Source: AP-15 sp035538335 (lineage in GTDB: Bacteria; Pseudomonadota; Alphaproteobacteria; ATCC43930; CGMCC-115725). From it: 64,000 nucleotides of DNA. The DNA lies in NCBI GenBank assembly GCA_035538335.1, contig DATLKN010000052.1:1-64000 (forward strand), in the 5' to 3' direction. Under the pieces are notes generated by a model. That model made no database searches. It saw nothing but the letters and a program-made list of their open reading frames with translations, and had not been told where the DNA came from. A program made the position numbers and the translations under genes. Below are positions 25,156 through 34,216 of the stretch, piece after piece (position 1 is the first letter of the stretch; every line of letters begins with the position of its first letter).

Positions 25156-28100
25156 ATGAGCGAAGCGGCGGAGCGGCCACCATCCTTCGGCCTGTCGGCG
25201 GCGGATTGTGCCGCGGCGGCCGATGCCGCTCGCCCGAAGGGCCGGCTCTTCCGCAAATACGTGGTGCTGCTCGTCTGCCTCGTCGGCGTCGTCCTCTTCG
25301 CCGATGCGGCGGTCAATTTCTGGTTCAGCTGGCAGGAGGAGCGGGCCGCCACCGGCCGCATCCTGCAGGAGAAGGCCGATTCCGCGGCGCGCCGCATCCG
25401 CGGCTTCATCGACGGCATCGAGCGCCAGATCGGCTGGACGACGATCGCGCAATGGGCGGCGAGCCCGCTCGACGAGCGCCGCTTCGATTTCGTGCGGCTG
25501 TTGCGCCAGGTGCCGGCCATCACCTCGGTCAGCCAGCTCGACGGCGCGGGCAAGGAGCAGCTGAAGGTCTCGCGGCTCTCGATGGACGTCGTCGGCAGCG
25601 GCAAGGACCTTTCGAAGAGCCCGGCCTTCATCGAGGCGCGCGCGCACCGTGTCTGGTACGGCCCGGTTTATTTCCGCAAGCAATCCGAGCCCTACATGAC
25701 TGTCGCGGTCGGGAGCCTCGGCCCGCATGCCGGCGTCACCGTCGCCGACGTAAATCTGAAGCTGATCTGGGACGTCGTGACGCGCCTCAAGATCGGCGAG
25801 CGGGGCGAAGCTTATGTCGTGGACGGCAAGGGGCGCCTGATCGCCGACCCCGATATCAGCCTCGTCCTGCGCGAAACCGACATGTCGCGCCTGCCGCAGG
25901 TCAAGGCCGCCCTCGCGGGCGGGCCGCAGCGCGCCACCGCCGCCGACAATATCGCCGGCAATCGGGTGCTGACCGCGCACGCGCCGATCGAGCCCTTGGG
26001 CTGGCTCGTCTTTGTCGAATTGCCGATGCGCGAGGCGCTGGCGCCGCTCTATGCCGCGGCCGAGCGCGATCTGGCGCTCCTCCTCCTAGGCCTCCTGCTC
26101 GCGAGCATGGCCGCGCTCTTGCTCGCGCGCCGCATGGTCGTGCCGATCCGCGCCATCGCCGAGGGCGCCTCCCGCCTCGGCCGCGGCGAACTCGACCGCC
26201 GCATCGAGGTGAAGACCGGCGACGAATTGGAGGCGCTCGCCGGCGAGTTCAACCAGATGGCCGGCGAATTGCAGAAATCCTACGCCGAGCTCGAACAGAA
26301 GGTCGAAGCGCGCACCGCCGAACTCTCCGAGGCGCTCGACCAGCAGACCGCGACCGCCGAGGTCTTGGGCGTCATCAATAGTTCGCCCGGCGATCTCGCG
26401 CCGGTGTTCGAGGCAATGCTCGAAAAAGCTATCCGCCTGTGCGACGCGGCGTTCGGGACGCTGTGGACCTATGACGGCCAGGACTTCCGTATTGCGGCGT
26501 TGCTCGGCGTGCCATCGGGATTCGCCGAATTCATCGCACAAGCGCCGGACAGCACGGGCCACACTGCCGCGCATCTGCGTCTCTTGCATGGCGAGGATGC
26601 CGTCCATGTGCCGGACCTGACCGTGGACGAAGCCTACCGATCCGGGAATCCGATGCGGCGCGCGCTCGTTGATCTCGGCGGGGCGCGCACTCTTCTCGCC
26701 GTGCCGCTGCGCAAGGAAGGGAGGTTGCTCGGCGTCTTCTCGACGTGCCGTCGGGAAGTGCGGCCGTTCAGCGACAAGCAGATCGCGCTCCTCGAAAACT
26801 TCGCGGCGCAGGCGGTCATCGCGATGGAGAACGCGCGCCTCATCACCGAGACGCGCGAAGCCCTGGAACAGCAGACCGCGACCGCCGAAGTCCTGCAGGT
26901 CATCAATTCCTCGCCCGGCGACCTCGCGCCGGTGTTCGAGGCGATGCTCGAAAAGGCGCTGGCGCTTTGCGGCGCCGCCTTCGGCATCATGCTCACCTAC
27001 GACGGCCAACGGTTTCATCACGCGGCAGTGCGGGGCGTACCCGATGCCTTCGCGGAGCATCGGCGGCGCAACCCGTCGATGAAATTCCCGCCGCGGAGCA
27101 ACGTTGGACGACATCTCCAGGGCGAGGACGTCGTCCAAATCCTCGACCTCGAAGCCGACGATACGACCAGGGGCACGGACCAAGGTCGTGCGCTCCTCGA
27201 CCTCGGTGGCGCCCGCACCCTTCTCTCGGCAGCTTTGCGCAAAGACGGATCCTTGCTCGGCATTTTGTCGATCTACCGCCAGGAGGTCCGCCCCTTCACC
27301 GACAAGCAGACCGCGCTGTTGCAGAATTTCGCCGCGCAGGCGGTCATCGCGATGGAGAACGCGCGCCTTATCACCGAGACGCGCGAAGCCTTGGAGCAGC
27401 AGACCGCGACGGCCGAGGTATTGGGCGTCATCAATTCTTCGCCCGGCGACCTCGCCCCGGTGTTCGAGGCGATGCTCGAAAAGGCGATGCGCCTGTGCGC
27501 AGCGCCCCTCGGCTTCATGCTCGATTATCGAGACGGGAAGTTCGGGCTGGCGGCCGGGCGCGGCCTGCCGGCGCCGCTGGCGCGATATCTCTTGCACATG
27601 GACCAGCCACGCAGCGACGAGGGAAACGCGCAGGTTCTGGAAGGCGCACCCTACATTCATTTCGCCGATCTCAAAGATGACGAGGCTTATCGATCGGGCG
27701 CGCCGCTGCGCCGAGCGGTCGTCGATCTCGGGGGCGCTCGATCGGCGCTGGGCGTCGCGCTGCGCAAGGACGACAGAATCCTCGGGACCTTCAACCTGGC
27801 CCGAACGGAGGTGCGGCCGTTCTCGGACAAGCAGATCGCGCTGTTGCAGAATTTCGCGGCGCAGGCGGTGATCGCGATGGAGAACGCGCGCCTCATCACC
27901 GAGACGCGCGAGGCTTTGGAGCAGCAGACCGCGACCGCCGAGGTATTGGGCGTCATCAACTCCTCTCCCGGCGATCTCGCCCCGGTGTTCGACGCCATGC
28001 TCGAAAAGGCGCTGCGCCTTTGCGACGCCGCTTTTGGAATGTTGCTGGCATACGACGGCGAGCGCTTCGAAATGGTAGCCGATCTCGGGCTCCCGGATCC

Positions 28101-31100
28101 TTTCGCCGAATACCTTAGAGGTCGCCAGATGTCCTTTAGGCCCGGCACTGGGCCAGCGCGATTTCTCGAAGGGGTACTATTCGACCACCATGCTGATGTC
28201 GCGGCAGATGAGAACACTCATCGGACCGACGATCCTCATCGCCGTGCGCTTATCGACCTCGGCAAAGCGCGCACTGCCCTCGGCGTCCCGCTTCGCAAAG
28301 ATGATGTGCTGCTCGGATGTTTCATCATCTACCGCCAGGAGGTGCGACCGTTCAGCGAGAAACAGATCGTGCTGCTGCAGAACTTCGCGGCGCAGGCCGT
28401 CATCGCGATGGAGAACGCGCGCCTTATCACCGAGACGCGCGAAGCACTGGAGCAGCAAACCGCCACCGCCGAGGTGCTGGGCGTCATCAATTCCTCGCCC
28501 GGCGACCTCGCGCCCGTGTTCGAGGCGATGCTCGAAAGGGCGATGCGGCTTTGCGAGGCGGCCTTCGGGCAGCTTTCGGTCTATGATGGCGAGCGCTTCG
28601 CGACGGCGGCGACGAAGGGCGTTCCGGCGGCCTTTGCCGAATACCGCAGAAACAACCCGCCGAGCTATGGCCCCGGCACCGCGCCCGCCCGCATCCTGGC
28701 CGGCGAGCGGGTCATATCGATCGAGGATTTGAAGGCGGAACCGCCCTACGCCGCCGGCGAGCCTAATCGCCGCGCGCTGGTCGATCTCGGCGGCGCGCGC
28801 AGCGACCTGCTGGTCGCCTTGACCAAGGACGGATCGGTGCGCGGTTTCATCGAGATCTACCGCCAGGAGGTGCGCCCGTTCACTGAGAAGCAGATCGCGC
28901 TGCTCGAGAATTTTGCGGCGCAGGCGGTCATCGCGATGGAGAATGCGCGGCTCATCACCGAGACGCGCGAGGCCTTGGAGCAGCAGACCGCGACGGCCGA
29001 GGTATTGGGCGTCATCAATTCTTCGCCCGGCGACCTCGCGCCGGTGTTCGACGCGATCCTTGAGAAAGCGCACACCCTCTGCGGCGCGACGCATGGCTCG
29101 CTTGGCGCATATGACGGCGAGCACTTCCACGCAGTAGCCACGCGTGGCTATCCGGCGGAATTGACGGAGCGCTTGCAACACGGGTTTGACGGTCTGGAGA
29201 ACCCGGTTACCCGGCCGCTGTTCGAAGGCGCGCGGTTTGTGCAAATTCCTGATCTCGCCGAAATCGACCATCCGATACCGCGGGCGGTCGCCGAGATCGG
29301 CGGTTTCCGCACCGCGCTTTTCATCCCGCTGCGCAAGGACGGCGTGCTGCGTGGCCACATTTCGGCCAGCCGGCACGAAGTCCGGCCGTTCGGCGAGAAG
29401 GAAATCACGCTCCTCGAAAACTTCGCGGCGCAGGCGGTCATCGCGATGGAGAATGCGCGGCTCATCACCGAAACGCGCGAGGCCCTGGAGCAGCAGACCG
29501 CGACCGCCGAGGTGTTGGGCGTCATCAACTCCTCGCCGGGCGACCTTGCGCCGGTGTTCGACGCGATCCTGGAGAAAGCGCACGCGCTCTGCGGCGCCTC
29601 TCACGGCGCGCTGGTCGCCTATGACGGCGAGCATTTCCGCGCCGTGGCGACGCACGAGCTGCCGGAGCCGTTCGCGAAGGTGCTGCGGCAGCCGTTCAAG
29701 CCGGCTGCGGGAAGCCCGCCGAGCCGATTGCTCGGCGGCGAACGTGTCGTCCAGGTTCAGGATGTCGCCCAATACCACGGCGACGACCCGATCGCGCGTG
29801 TCTCCGCCAGCGTCGGCCTCCATACCCTCCTGATGGTGCCGCTGCGCAAGGAAGGGACGCTGCTCGGCTACCTTACCGCTCACCGCACCGAGGTGCGGGC
29901 GTTTTCGGAGAAGGAAATCTCGCTACTCGAAAATTTCGCCGCGCAGGCGGTCATCGCGATGGAGAATGCGCGTCTCATCAACGAGACGCGCGAGGCGTTG
30001 GAGCAGCAGACGGCGACGGCCGAGGTGTTGGGCGTCATCAACTCCTCGCCGGGCGACCTCGCGCCGGTGTTCGACGCGATGCTCGAAAAGGCGCTGCGGC
30101 TTTGCGAAGCGGCCTTCGGTATTCTATGGACCTATGACGGCGAGCGTTACAGCGCGGCGTCGTTGCGCAATGTACCCTCCGCATACGCCGAATTCCTGCG
30201 CGAGCCGCAGCGCGCCGCACCCTCGACCGTGATCGGTCAACTCGCGGGTGGCAAATCGGTAGCGCAGATCGCCGATATTTCGGCCGACGAATATTATCAA
30301 ACCGGTGGGGCGATGGTGCGGCAAGGTTTGGCGCTCGCCGGTTTCCGCACGGTGCTCGGCGTTGCTCTGCGCAGGGACGATGCGCTGGTCGGCGCCATCA
30401 CGGTCTATCGGCAGCATGTGCAACTGTTTCCGGACAAGCAGATCACGCTGTTGCAGAATTTCGCGGCGCAGGCGGTCATCGCGATGGAGAACGCGCGTCT
30501 CATCACCGAGACGCGCGAAGCCTTGGAGCAGCAGACCGCGACCGCCGAAGTCTTGCAGGTCATCAATTCCTCGCCCGGCGACCTCGCCCCGGTGTTCGAT
30601 ACAATGCTCGAAAGGGCGATGCACCTGTGTGAGGCCGCCTTTGGCGGGCTATGGACCTTCGAAGGGGAGCGCTACGTCGCGTCTGCGCTGCGCGGTGTCC
30701 CGACGGCCTATGCGGAATTTCTCGCCACCGCGACGCTCGCTCACCCCGGACCCGGTACCGCGCCCTACCGCTTTTTGCGGGGAGAGCGGGTCGTCCACAA
30801 TATTGATATGGCGGCCGAGGAGCCCTATCGGGCCGGCGAGCCCAATCGCCGAGCGCTGGTCGATCTCGGCGGCGCGCGCACGGCGCTGCAAGTGCCGCTC
30901 GAGAAGGACGACGCCGTGCTTGGCGTGATCACGATCTACCGCCAGGAGGTCCGCCCGTTCACCGACAAGCAGATCGCGCTGCTCGAGAACTTCGCGGCGC
31001 AGGCGGTGATCGCGATGGAAAACGCGCGGCTCATCACCGAGACGCGCGAAGCCTTGGAGCAGCAGACCGCCACCGCCGAAGTCTTGCAGGTCATCAATTC

Positions 31101-33360
31101 CTCGCCCGGCGATCTTGCGCCGGTGTTCGACGCGATGCTCGAAAAGGCAATGCGGCTGTGCGAGGCGGCCTATGGCGTCCTGTGGAAATCCGACGGACAG
31201 TCGTTCCGCGCAGCGGCATTGCGCGGGGTTCCAGCGGACTACGCCGAGTTCGCGACAAGCCGACCGCGCGGCGCTGCGCCGGACACGGCTCTAGGCCAAC
31301 TCGTCGCTGGAGAACGCTTCGTTCATATAGCGGATGTCGCCAGCCGTCGCACCGGCGACGAGATCGTGCGCAAATTGGTCGAGCTCGGGGGCGTGCGCAC
31401 TTTGTTGGCGGTTCCGCTTCGCAAGGACGGAGTATTGCTCGGCTCCTTTGCGATGTACCGCCGGCAGGTGCGCCCCTTCACCGACAAGCAGATCGCGCTG
31501 CTCGAAAACTTCGCGGCGCAGGCGGTGATCGCGATGGAGAACGCGCGGCTCATCAACGAGACGCGCGAAGCCCTGGAGCAGCAGACCGCCACTGCCGAGG
31601 TATTGCAGGTCATCAACGCCTCACCCGGCGACCTCAGCCCCGTATTTGAAGCGATCTTGGAAAAGGCCCATGCCCTATGCGGGATCACCTTGGGTGAATT
31701 GGAGCTTTACGAGGACGGGAAGGTTCGCGCGGTTGCGATCCGAGGCGTCTCCGGCCCTTTCGCGGAACTTTTGCGCCAGCCGTTTGAACCTCCACCGCGA
31801 TCGCCGCCGGCCCGGTTGATTGCCGGTGAAAGGACAGTTCAGATCACTGACGTGTCGAAACTGGCTCGGCACCGGCCCGACGATCCCAGAGCGCGAGCAG
31901 GCGCGCAACACGGATTGCGCACGGCGCTATTCGTGCCTCTCCGCAAAGACGATGCCTTATTGGGCTACATTACGGGCTATCGCCGAGAGGTGCGGCCGTT
32001 CTCGCAGAAAGAGATTGCCCTGCTCCAGAACTTCGCGGCGCAGGCGGTGATCGCGATGGAGAATACGCGACTCTTGGGCGAATTGCGCGAGCGCACCGCC
32101 GAATTGGGCCGTTCGGTCGAGGAATTGAAGCTGCTCTCCGAAGTGGGGCAGGCGGTCAGCTCGACGCTCGACCTGCGCGCGGTCCTTTCGACCGTTCTGA
32201 CCCGTTCTGTGGCGATGACCGGCGTCGATGCCGGCGCGGTCTTCCGCCACCGCCGCGCCGACCGCGCCTTCCATCTGGTCGAGGCGGTCGGCTGGGACGA
32301 GGCGCTCATGCGCTCGGTACGCGACCTCAAGGTTCCCGAAAGCGAGAGCGCGATGGGCGAGGCGGCGGCGAAGCGGCTGCCGATCCAGCTCGCCGACGTT
32401 TCCCGGCGGTCGAGCTACCCGATGCGCGACGTGACGCTCGCCGCGGGCTTCCGCGCGGCCCTCATCGTGCCGCTGGTCGGCCCCGAGCGGGTATTCGGCT
32501 CGTTGATCCTGATGCGCCGCGCCGCCGGCGAGTTCCCGCCCGAGACGGTGCGGCTGATGCAGACGCTGGCGAGCCAATCGGTATTGGCGATCCAGAACGC
32601 GCGCCTCTTCCGCGAACTGGCAGAGAAGAGCGAGGAATTGGAATTGGCGAGCCAGCACAAATCGCAGTTCCTCGCCAATATGAGCCACGAATTGCGCACG
32701 CCGTTGAATGCGATCCTGGGGTATGCCGAACTGCTCGTCGACGGCATCTACGGCGAGATGCCGGAGAAGCCGAAGGGCGTCTTGGAGCGCATCCAGAACA
32801 ACGGCAGGCATCTCCTCGCCCTCATCAACGATGTATTGGACCTCGCCAAGATCGAAGCGGGGCAATTGACGCTCTCGCTCGAGGATTATTCATTGCCCGA
32901 GCTGGTGCGCTCGGTGGTGACCGCGACCGAGCCATTGGCGAGTGCGAAGGGGCTCAAATTCGCCGCGCTGTTGCCCGACGACATGCCGACCGCGCACGGC
33001 GATGCGCGGCGTATCTCGCAGGTGCTCCTGAACCTCGTCGGCAATGCCATCAAATTCACCGACGCGGGCGAAGTCGAGATCGCCGCCGCCGCCGCCGACG
33101 GGTATTTCACCCTGACCGTGCGCGACACCGGCCCCGGCATCGCCGAAGCGGATCGGGAGCGGATCTTCGGCGAATTCCAGCAGATCGACAATTCCAACAC
33201 GCGCAAGACGGGCGGCACCGGCCTCGGCCTCGCGATCTCGAAGCGCATGGTCGAGATGCAGGGCGGCACGATCGCGGTCGAATCCGCCTTGGGGCAGGGC
33301 TCGACCTTCCGCGTCACCTTGCCCGTCCATGTCGAAGAGCGGATGGAGGCGGCGGCATGA
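25156..33360 (+). CDS. Giant sensor histidine kinase: Cache-like sensor, HAMP, 11 tandem GAF repeats, one divergent GAF, HisKA-HATPase
   Basis: 2734 residues. TM1 is at about 34-56, followed by a periplasmic Cache-like domain (about 60-300), TM2 (about 305-327) and HAMP (about 328-385). GAF repeats begin at residues 396, 572, 748, 923, 1100, 1276, 1446, 1617, 1792, 1969 and 2142. A twelfth, divergent GAF starts near 2340. The kinase core has phospho-acceptor His2511 in NMSHELRTPLNAILGYAELL, an N-box NLVGNAIKF and G-boxes DTGPGIA and GGTGLGLAIS. There is no receiver in the chain; the next gene (ATGA overlap) encodes one. The GAF ligands are unknown. The GAFs share the linker TREALEQQTATAEVL but differ inside, as if tuned to different signals or serving as a rigid stalk. 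Confidence 0.95.
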   Translation: MSEAAERPPSFGLSAADCAAAADAARPKGRLFRKYVVLLVCLVGVVLFADAAVNFWFSWQEERAATGRILQEKADSAARRIRGFIDGIERQIGWTTIAQWAASPLDERRFDFVRLLRQVPAITSVSQLDGAGKEQLKVSRLSMDVVGSGKDLSKSPAFIEARAHRVWYGPVYFRKQSEPYMTVAVGSLGPHAGVTVADVNLKLIWDVVTRLKIGERGEAYVVDGKGRLIADPDISLVLRETDMSRLPQVKAALAGGPQRATAADNIAGNRVLTAHAPIEPLGWLVFVELPMREALAPLYAAAERDLALLLLGLLLASMAALLLARRMVVPIRAIAEGASRLGRGELDRRIEVKTGDELEALAGEFNQMAGELQKSYAELEQKVEARTAELSEALDQQTATAEVLGVINSSPGDLAPVFEAMLEKAIRLCDAAFGTLWTYDGQDFRIAALLGVPSGFAEFIAQAPDSTGHTAAHLRLLHGEDAVHVPDLTVDEAYRSGNPMRRALVDLGGARTLLAVPLRKEGRLLGVFSTCRREVRPFSDKQIALLENFAAQAVIAMENARLITETREALEQQTATAEVLQVINSSPGDLAPVFEAMLEKALALCGAAFGIMLTYDGQRFHHAAVRGVPDAFAEHRRRNPSMKFPPRSNVGRHLQGEDVVQILDLEADDTTRGTDQGRALLDLGGARTLLSAALRKDGSLLGILSIYRQEVRPFTDKQTALLQNFAAQAVIAMENARLITETREALEQQTATAEVLGVINSSPGDLAPVFEAMLEKAMRLCAAPLGFMLDYRDGKFGLAAGRGLPAPLARYLLHMDQPRSDEGNAQVLEGAPYIHFADLKDDEAYRSGAPLRRAVVDLGGARSALGVALRKDDRILGTFNLARTEVRPFSDKQIALLQNFAAQAVIAMENARLITETREALEQQTATAEVLGVINSSPGDLAPVFDAMLEKALRLCDAAFGMLLAYDGERFEMVADLGLPDPFAEYLRGRQMSFRPGTGPARFLEGVLFDHHADVAADENTHRTDDPHRRALIDLGKARTALGVPLRKDDVLLGCFIIYRQEVRPFSEKQIVLLQNFAAQAVIAMENARLITETREALEQQTATAEVLGVINSSPGDLAPVFEAMLERAMRLCEAAFGQLSVYDGERFATAATKGVPAAFAEYRRNNPPSYGPGTAPARILAGERVISIEDLKAEPPYAAGEPNRRALVDLGGARSDLLVALTKDGSVRGFIEIYRQEVRPFTEKQIALLENFAAQAVIAMENARLITETREALEQQTATAEVLGVINSSPGDLAPVFDAILEKAHTLCGATHGSLGAYDGEHFHAVATRGYPAELTERLQHGFDGLENPVTRPLFEGARFVQIPDLAEIDHPIPRAVAEIGGFRTALFIPLRKDGVLRGHISASRHEVRPFGEKEITLLENFAAQAVIAMENARLITETREALEQQTATAEVLGVINSSPGDLAPVFDAILEKAHALCGASHGALVAYDGEHFRAVATHELPEPFAKVLRQPFKPAAGSPPSRLLGGERVVQVQDVAQYHGDDPIARVSASVGLHTLLMVPLRKEGTLLGYLTAHRTEVRAFSEKEISLLENFAAQAVIAMENARLINETREALEQQTATAEVLGVINSSPGDLAPVFDAMLEKALRLCEAAFGILWTYDGERYSAASLRNVPSAYAEFLREPQRAAPSTVIGQLAGGKSVAQIADISADEYYQTGGAMVRQGLALAGFRTVLGVALRRDDALVGAITVYRQHVQLFPDKQITLLQNFAAQAVIAMENARLITETREALEQQTATAEVLQVINSSPGDLAPVFDTMLERAMHLCEAAFGGLWTFEGERYVASALRGVPTAYAEFLATATLAHPGPGTAPYRFLRGERVVHNIDMAAEEPYRAGEPNRRALVDLGGARTALQVPLEKDDAVLGVITIYRQEVRPFTDKQIALLENFAAQAVIAMENARLITETREALEQQTATAEVLQVINSSPGDLAPVFDAMLEKAMRLCEAAYGVLWKSDGQSFRAAALRGVPADYAEFATSRPRGAAPDTALGQLVAGERFVHIADVASRRTGDEIVRKLVELGGVRTLLAVPLRKDGVLLGSFAMYRRQVRPFTDKQIALLENFAAQAVIAMENARLINETREALEQQTATAEVLQVINASPGDLSPVFEAILEKAHALCGITLGELELYEDGKVRAVAIRGVSGPFAELLRQPFEPPPRSPPARLIAGERTVQITDVSKLARHRPDDPRARAGAQHGLRTALFVPLRKDDALLGYITGYRREVRPFSQKEIALLQNFAAQAVIAMENTRLLGELRERTAELGRSVEELKLLSEVGQAVSSTLDLRAVLSTVLTRSVAMTGVDAGAVFRHRRADRAFHLVEAVGWDEALMRSVRDLKVPESESAMGEAAAKRLPIQLADVSRRSSYPMRDVTLAAGFRAALIVPLVGPERVFGSLILMRRAAGEFPPETVRLMQTLASQSVLAIQNARLFRELAEKSEELELASQHKSQFLANMSHELRTPLNAILGYAELLVDGIYGEMPEKPKGVLERIQNNGRHLLALINDVLDLAKIEAGQLTLSLEDYSLPELVRSVVTATEPLASAKGLKFAALLPDDMPTAHGDARRISQVLLNLVGNAIKFTDAGEVEIAAAAADGYFTLTVRDTGPGIAEADRERIFGEFQQIDNSNTRKTGGTGLGLAISKRMVEMQGGTIAVESALGQGSTFRVTLPVHVEERMEAAA
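26341..32090 (+). repeat. Eleven in-frame tandem repeats (510-531 bp) encoding GAF domains
   Basis: Unit starts (the codons for QQTATAEVL) are at 26341, 26869, 27397, 27922, 28453, 28981, 29491, 30004, 30529, 31060 and 31579. Spacings are 528, 528, 525, 531, 528, 510, 513, 525, 531 and 519, all multiples of three. About 150 bp around each junction is nearly identical, while the middle of each unit has diverged. Confidence 0.95.
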
Positions 33361-33722
33361 CGCAGCGCATCCTCGTCGTCGAGGACACCGAGGACAACCG
33401 GCAGATCATCCGCGACCTCTTGACGAGCGTCGGTTACGAGCTGATCGAGGCGGTGGACGGCGCCGAGGGCGTCGCGATGGCGCAGAGCGAGCGTCCCGAT
33501 CTGATCCTGATGGACATGCAATTGCCGCAGATTGACGGCTACGAGGCGACGCGGCGCATCCGCGCGATCCCGGAGCTGGCGAAGGTGCCGATCATCGCCG
33601 TCACTTCATACGCGCTCTCCGGCGACGAGGCGAAGACGCGCGAAGCGGGTTGCGACGGCTATGTCGCGAAACCCTTCAGCCCGCGCCAGCTGCTCGCCAA
33701 GATCCGCGAGTTTCTGCCGTAG
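33357..33722 (+). CDS. Single-domain response regulator (CheY/DivK-like)
   Basis: 121 residues, one receiver domain and no output domain. The phospho-acceptor is Asp53 in LILMDMQLPQIDG; acidic residues VVEDTEDNRQ, Thr in AVTSYAL and Lys in VAKPFSP complete the site. It overlaps the kinase gene by ATGA and is the obvious phosphate acceptor for it. Without an output domain it would act by protein contact or by handing on phosphate, for instance to the receiver-cyclase downstream. Confidence 0.93.
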   Translation: MTQRILVVEDTEDNRQIIRDLLTSVGYELIEAVDGAEGVAMAQSERPDLILMDMQLPQIDGYEATRRIRAIPELAKVPIIAVTSYALSGDEAKTREAGCDGYVAKPFSPRQLLAKIREFLP

Positions 33723-33730
33723 GAAAACGC

Positions 33731-33770
33731 TTTATCGCGGAGGGCGCGGAGGATACGCAGAGGACGCCGA
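33731..33770 (+). repeat. Left inverted-repeat arm of the GxxExxY cassette (family C)
   Basis: TTTATCGCGGAGGGCGCGGA followed by GGATACGCAGAGGACGCCGA. It matches the reverse complement of 34151-34193 at 32 of 41 aligned positions by my count. Confidence 0.65.
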
Positions 33771-33772
33771 GT

Positions 33773-34150
33773 GTGACCGAGAACATTTTTGGAGACGCGA
33801 TCATCCGCTCGGCGATGAGGGTCCATTCGGCACTTGGCCCTGGGCTCTTGGAAAGCGCTTACGAGGCGTGTTTGCTCTATGAACTGGAAAAACATGGCAT
33901 TGCAGCCTGCCGACAGGTTCTAATTCCGATACGGTACGAGGCTCTAACGATCGACAACGGCTACCGTATCGATCTCCTGATCGGCGGATCCGTTGTTGTC
34001 GAACTGAAGGCGGTCGATGCGATCCTGCCGGTGCACCGAAGTCAGCTGCTGAGCTATCTTCGCCTTGGCGGTTTCAAACTTGGCTATCTGTTGAATTTTA
34101 ATGTCGCGCATATGCGCGACGGCATCGTCAGAATGGTCAATGGTCTTTGA
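33773..34150 (+). CDS. GxxExxY protein (PD-(D/E)XK superfamily, PDDEXK_3)
   Basis: 125 residues from a GTG at 33773. The family motif is GPGLLESAYEACL, followed by YRIDLLIGGSVVVELKAVDA, which carries the D...E-x-K residues of the PD-(D/E)XK nuclease fold, and HRSQLLSYLRLGGFKLGYLL with NFN. Function is unknown for the family; nuclease activity is an inference from the fold. Base composition is visibly less GC-rich than the neighbours. It sits between inverted repeats, with its stop codon directly abutting the right arm, and interrupts an otherwise continuous signalling operon, so it is probably an insertion. Confidence 0.85.
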   Translation: MTENIFGDAIIRSAMRVHSALGPGLLESAYEACLLYELEKHGIAACRQVLIPIRYEALTIDNGYRIDLLIGGSVVVELKAVDAILPVHRSQLLSYLRLGGFKLGYLLNFNVAHMRDGIVRMVNGL

Positions 34151-34193
34151 TCCTCCGCGTCCACCGCGAGCCCTCCGCGTCCTCCGCGGTGAA
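34151..34193 (-). repeat. Right inverted-repeat arm of the GxxExxY cassette (family C)
   Basis: Reverse complement reads CTTCACCGCGGAGGACGCGG then AGGGCTCGCGGTGGACGCGG. It begins at the base after the GxxExxY stop codon and ends 24 bases before the cyclase GTG. Confidence 0.65.
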
Positions 34194-34216
34194 GCGTACT
34201 CTTTTGGAGATGGAAA

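Noticed and set aside
25590..25980. Long minus-strand frames opposite the GAF kinase (for example 24076-25980 and 28177-29883)
   Set aside because: They mirror the GAF repeats and have no recognisable domains or starts.
26341..32090. A CRISPR array or satellite DNA
   Set aside because: Units are over 500 bp, in frame and encode recognisable GAF domains.
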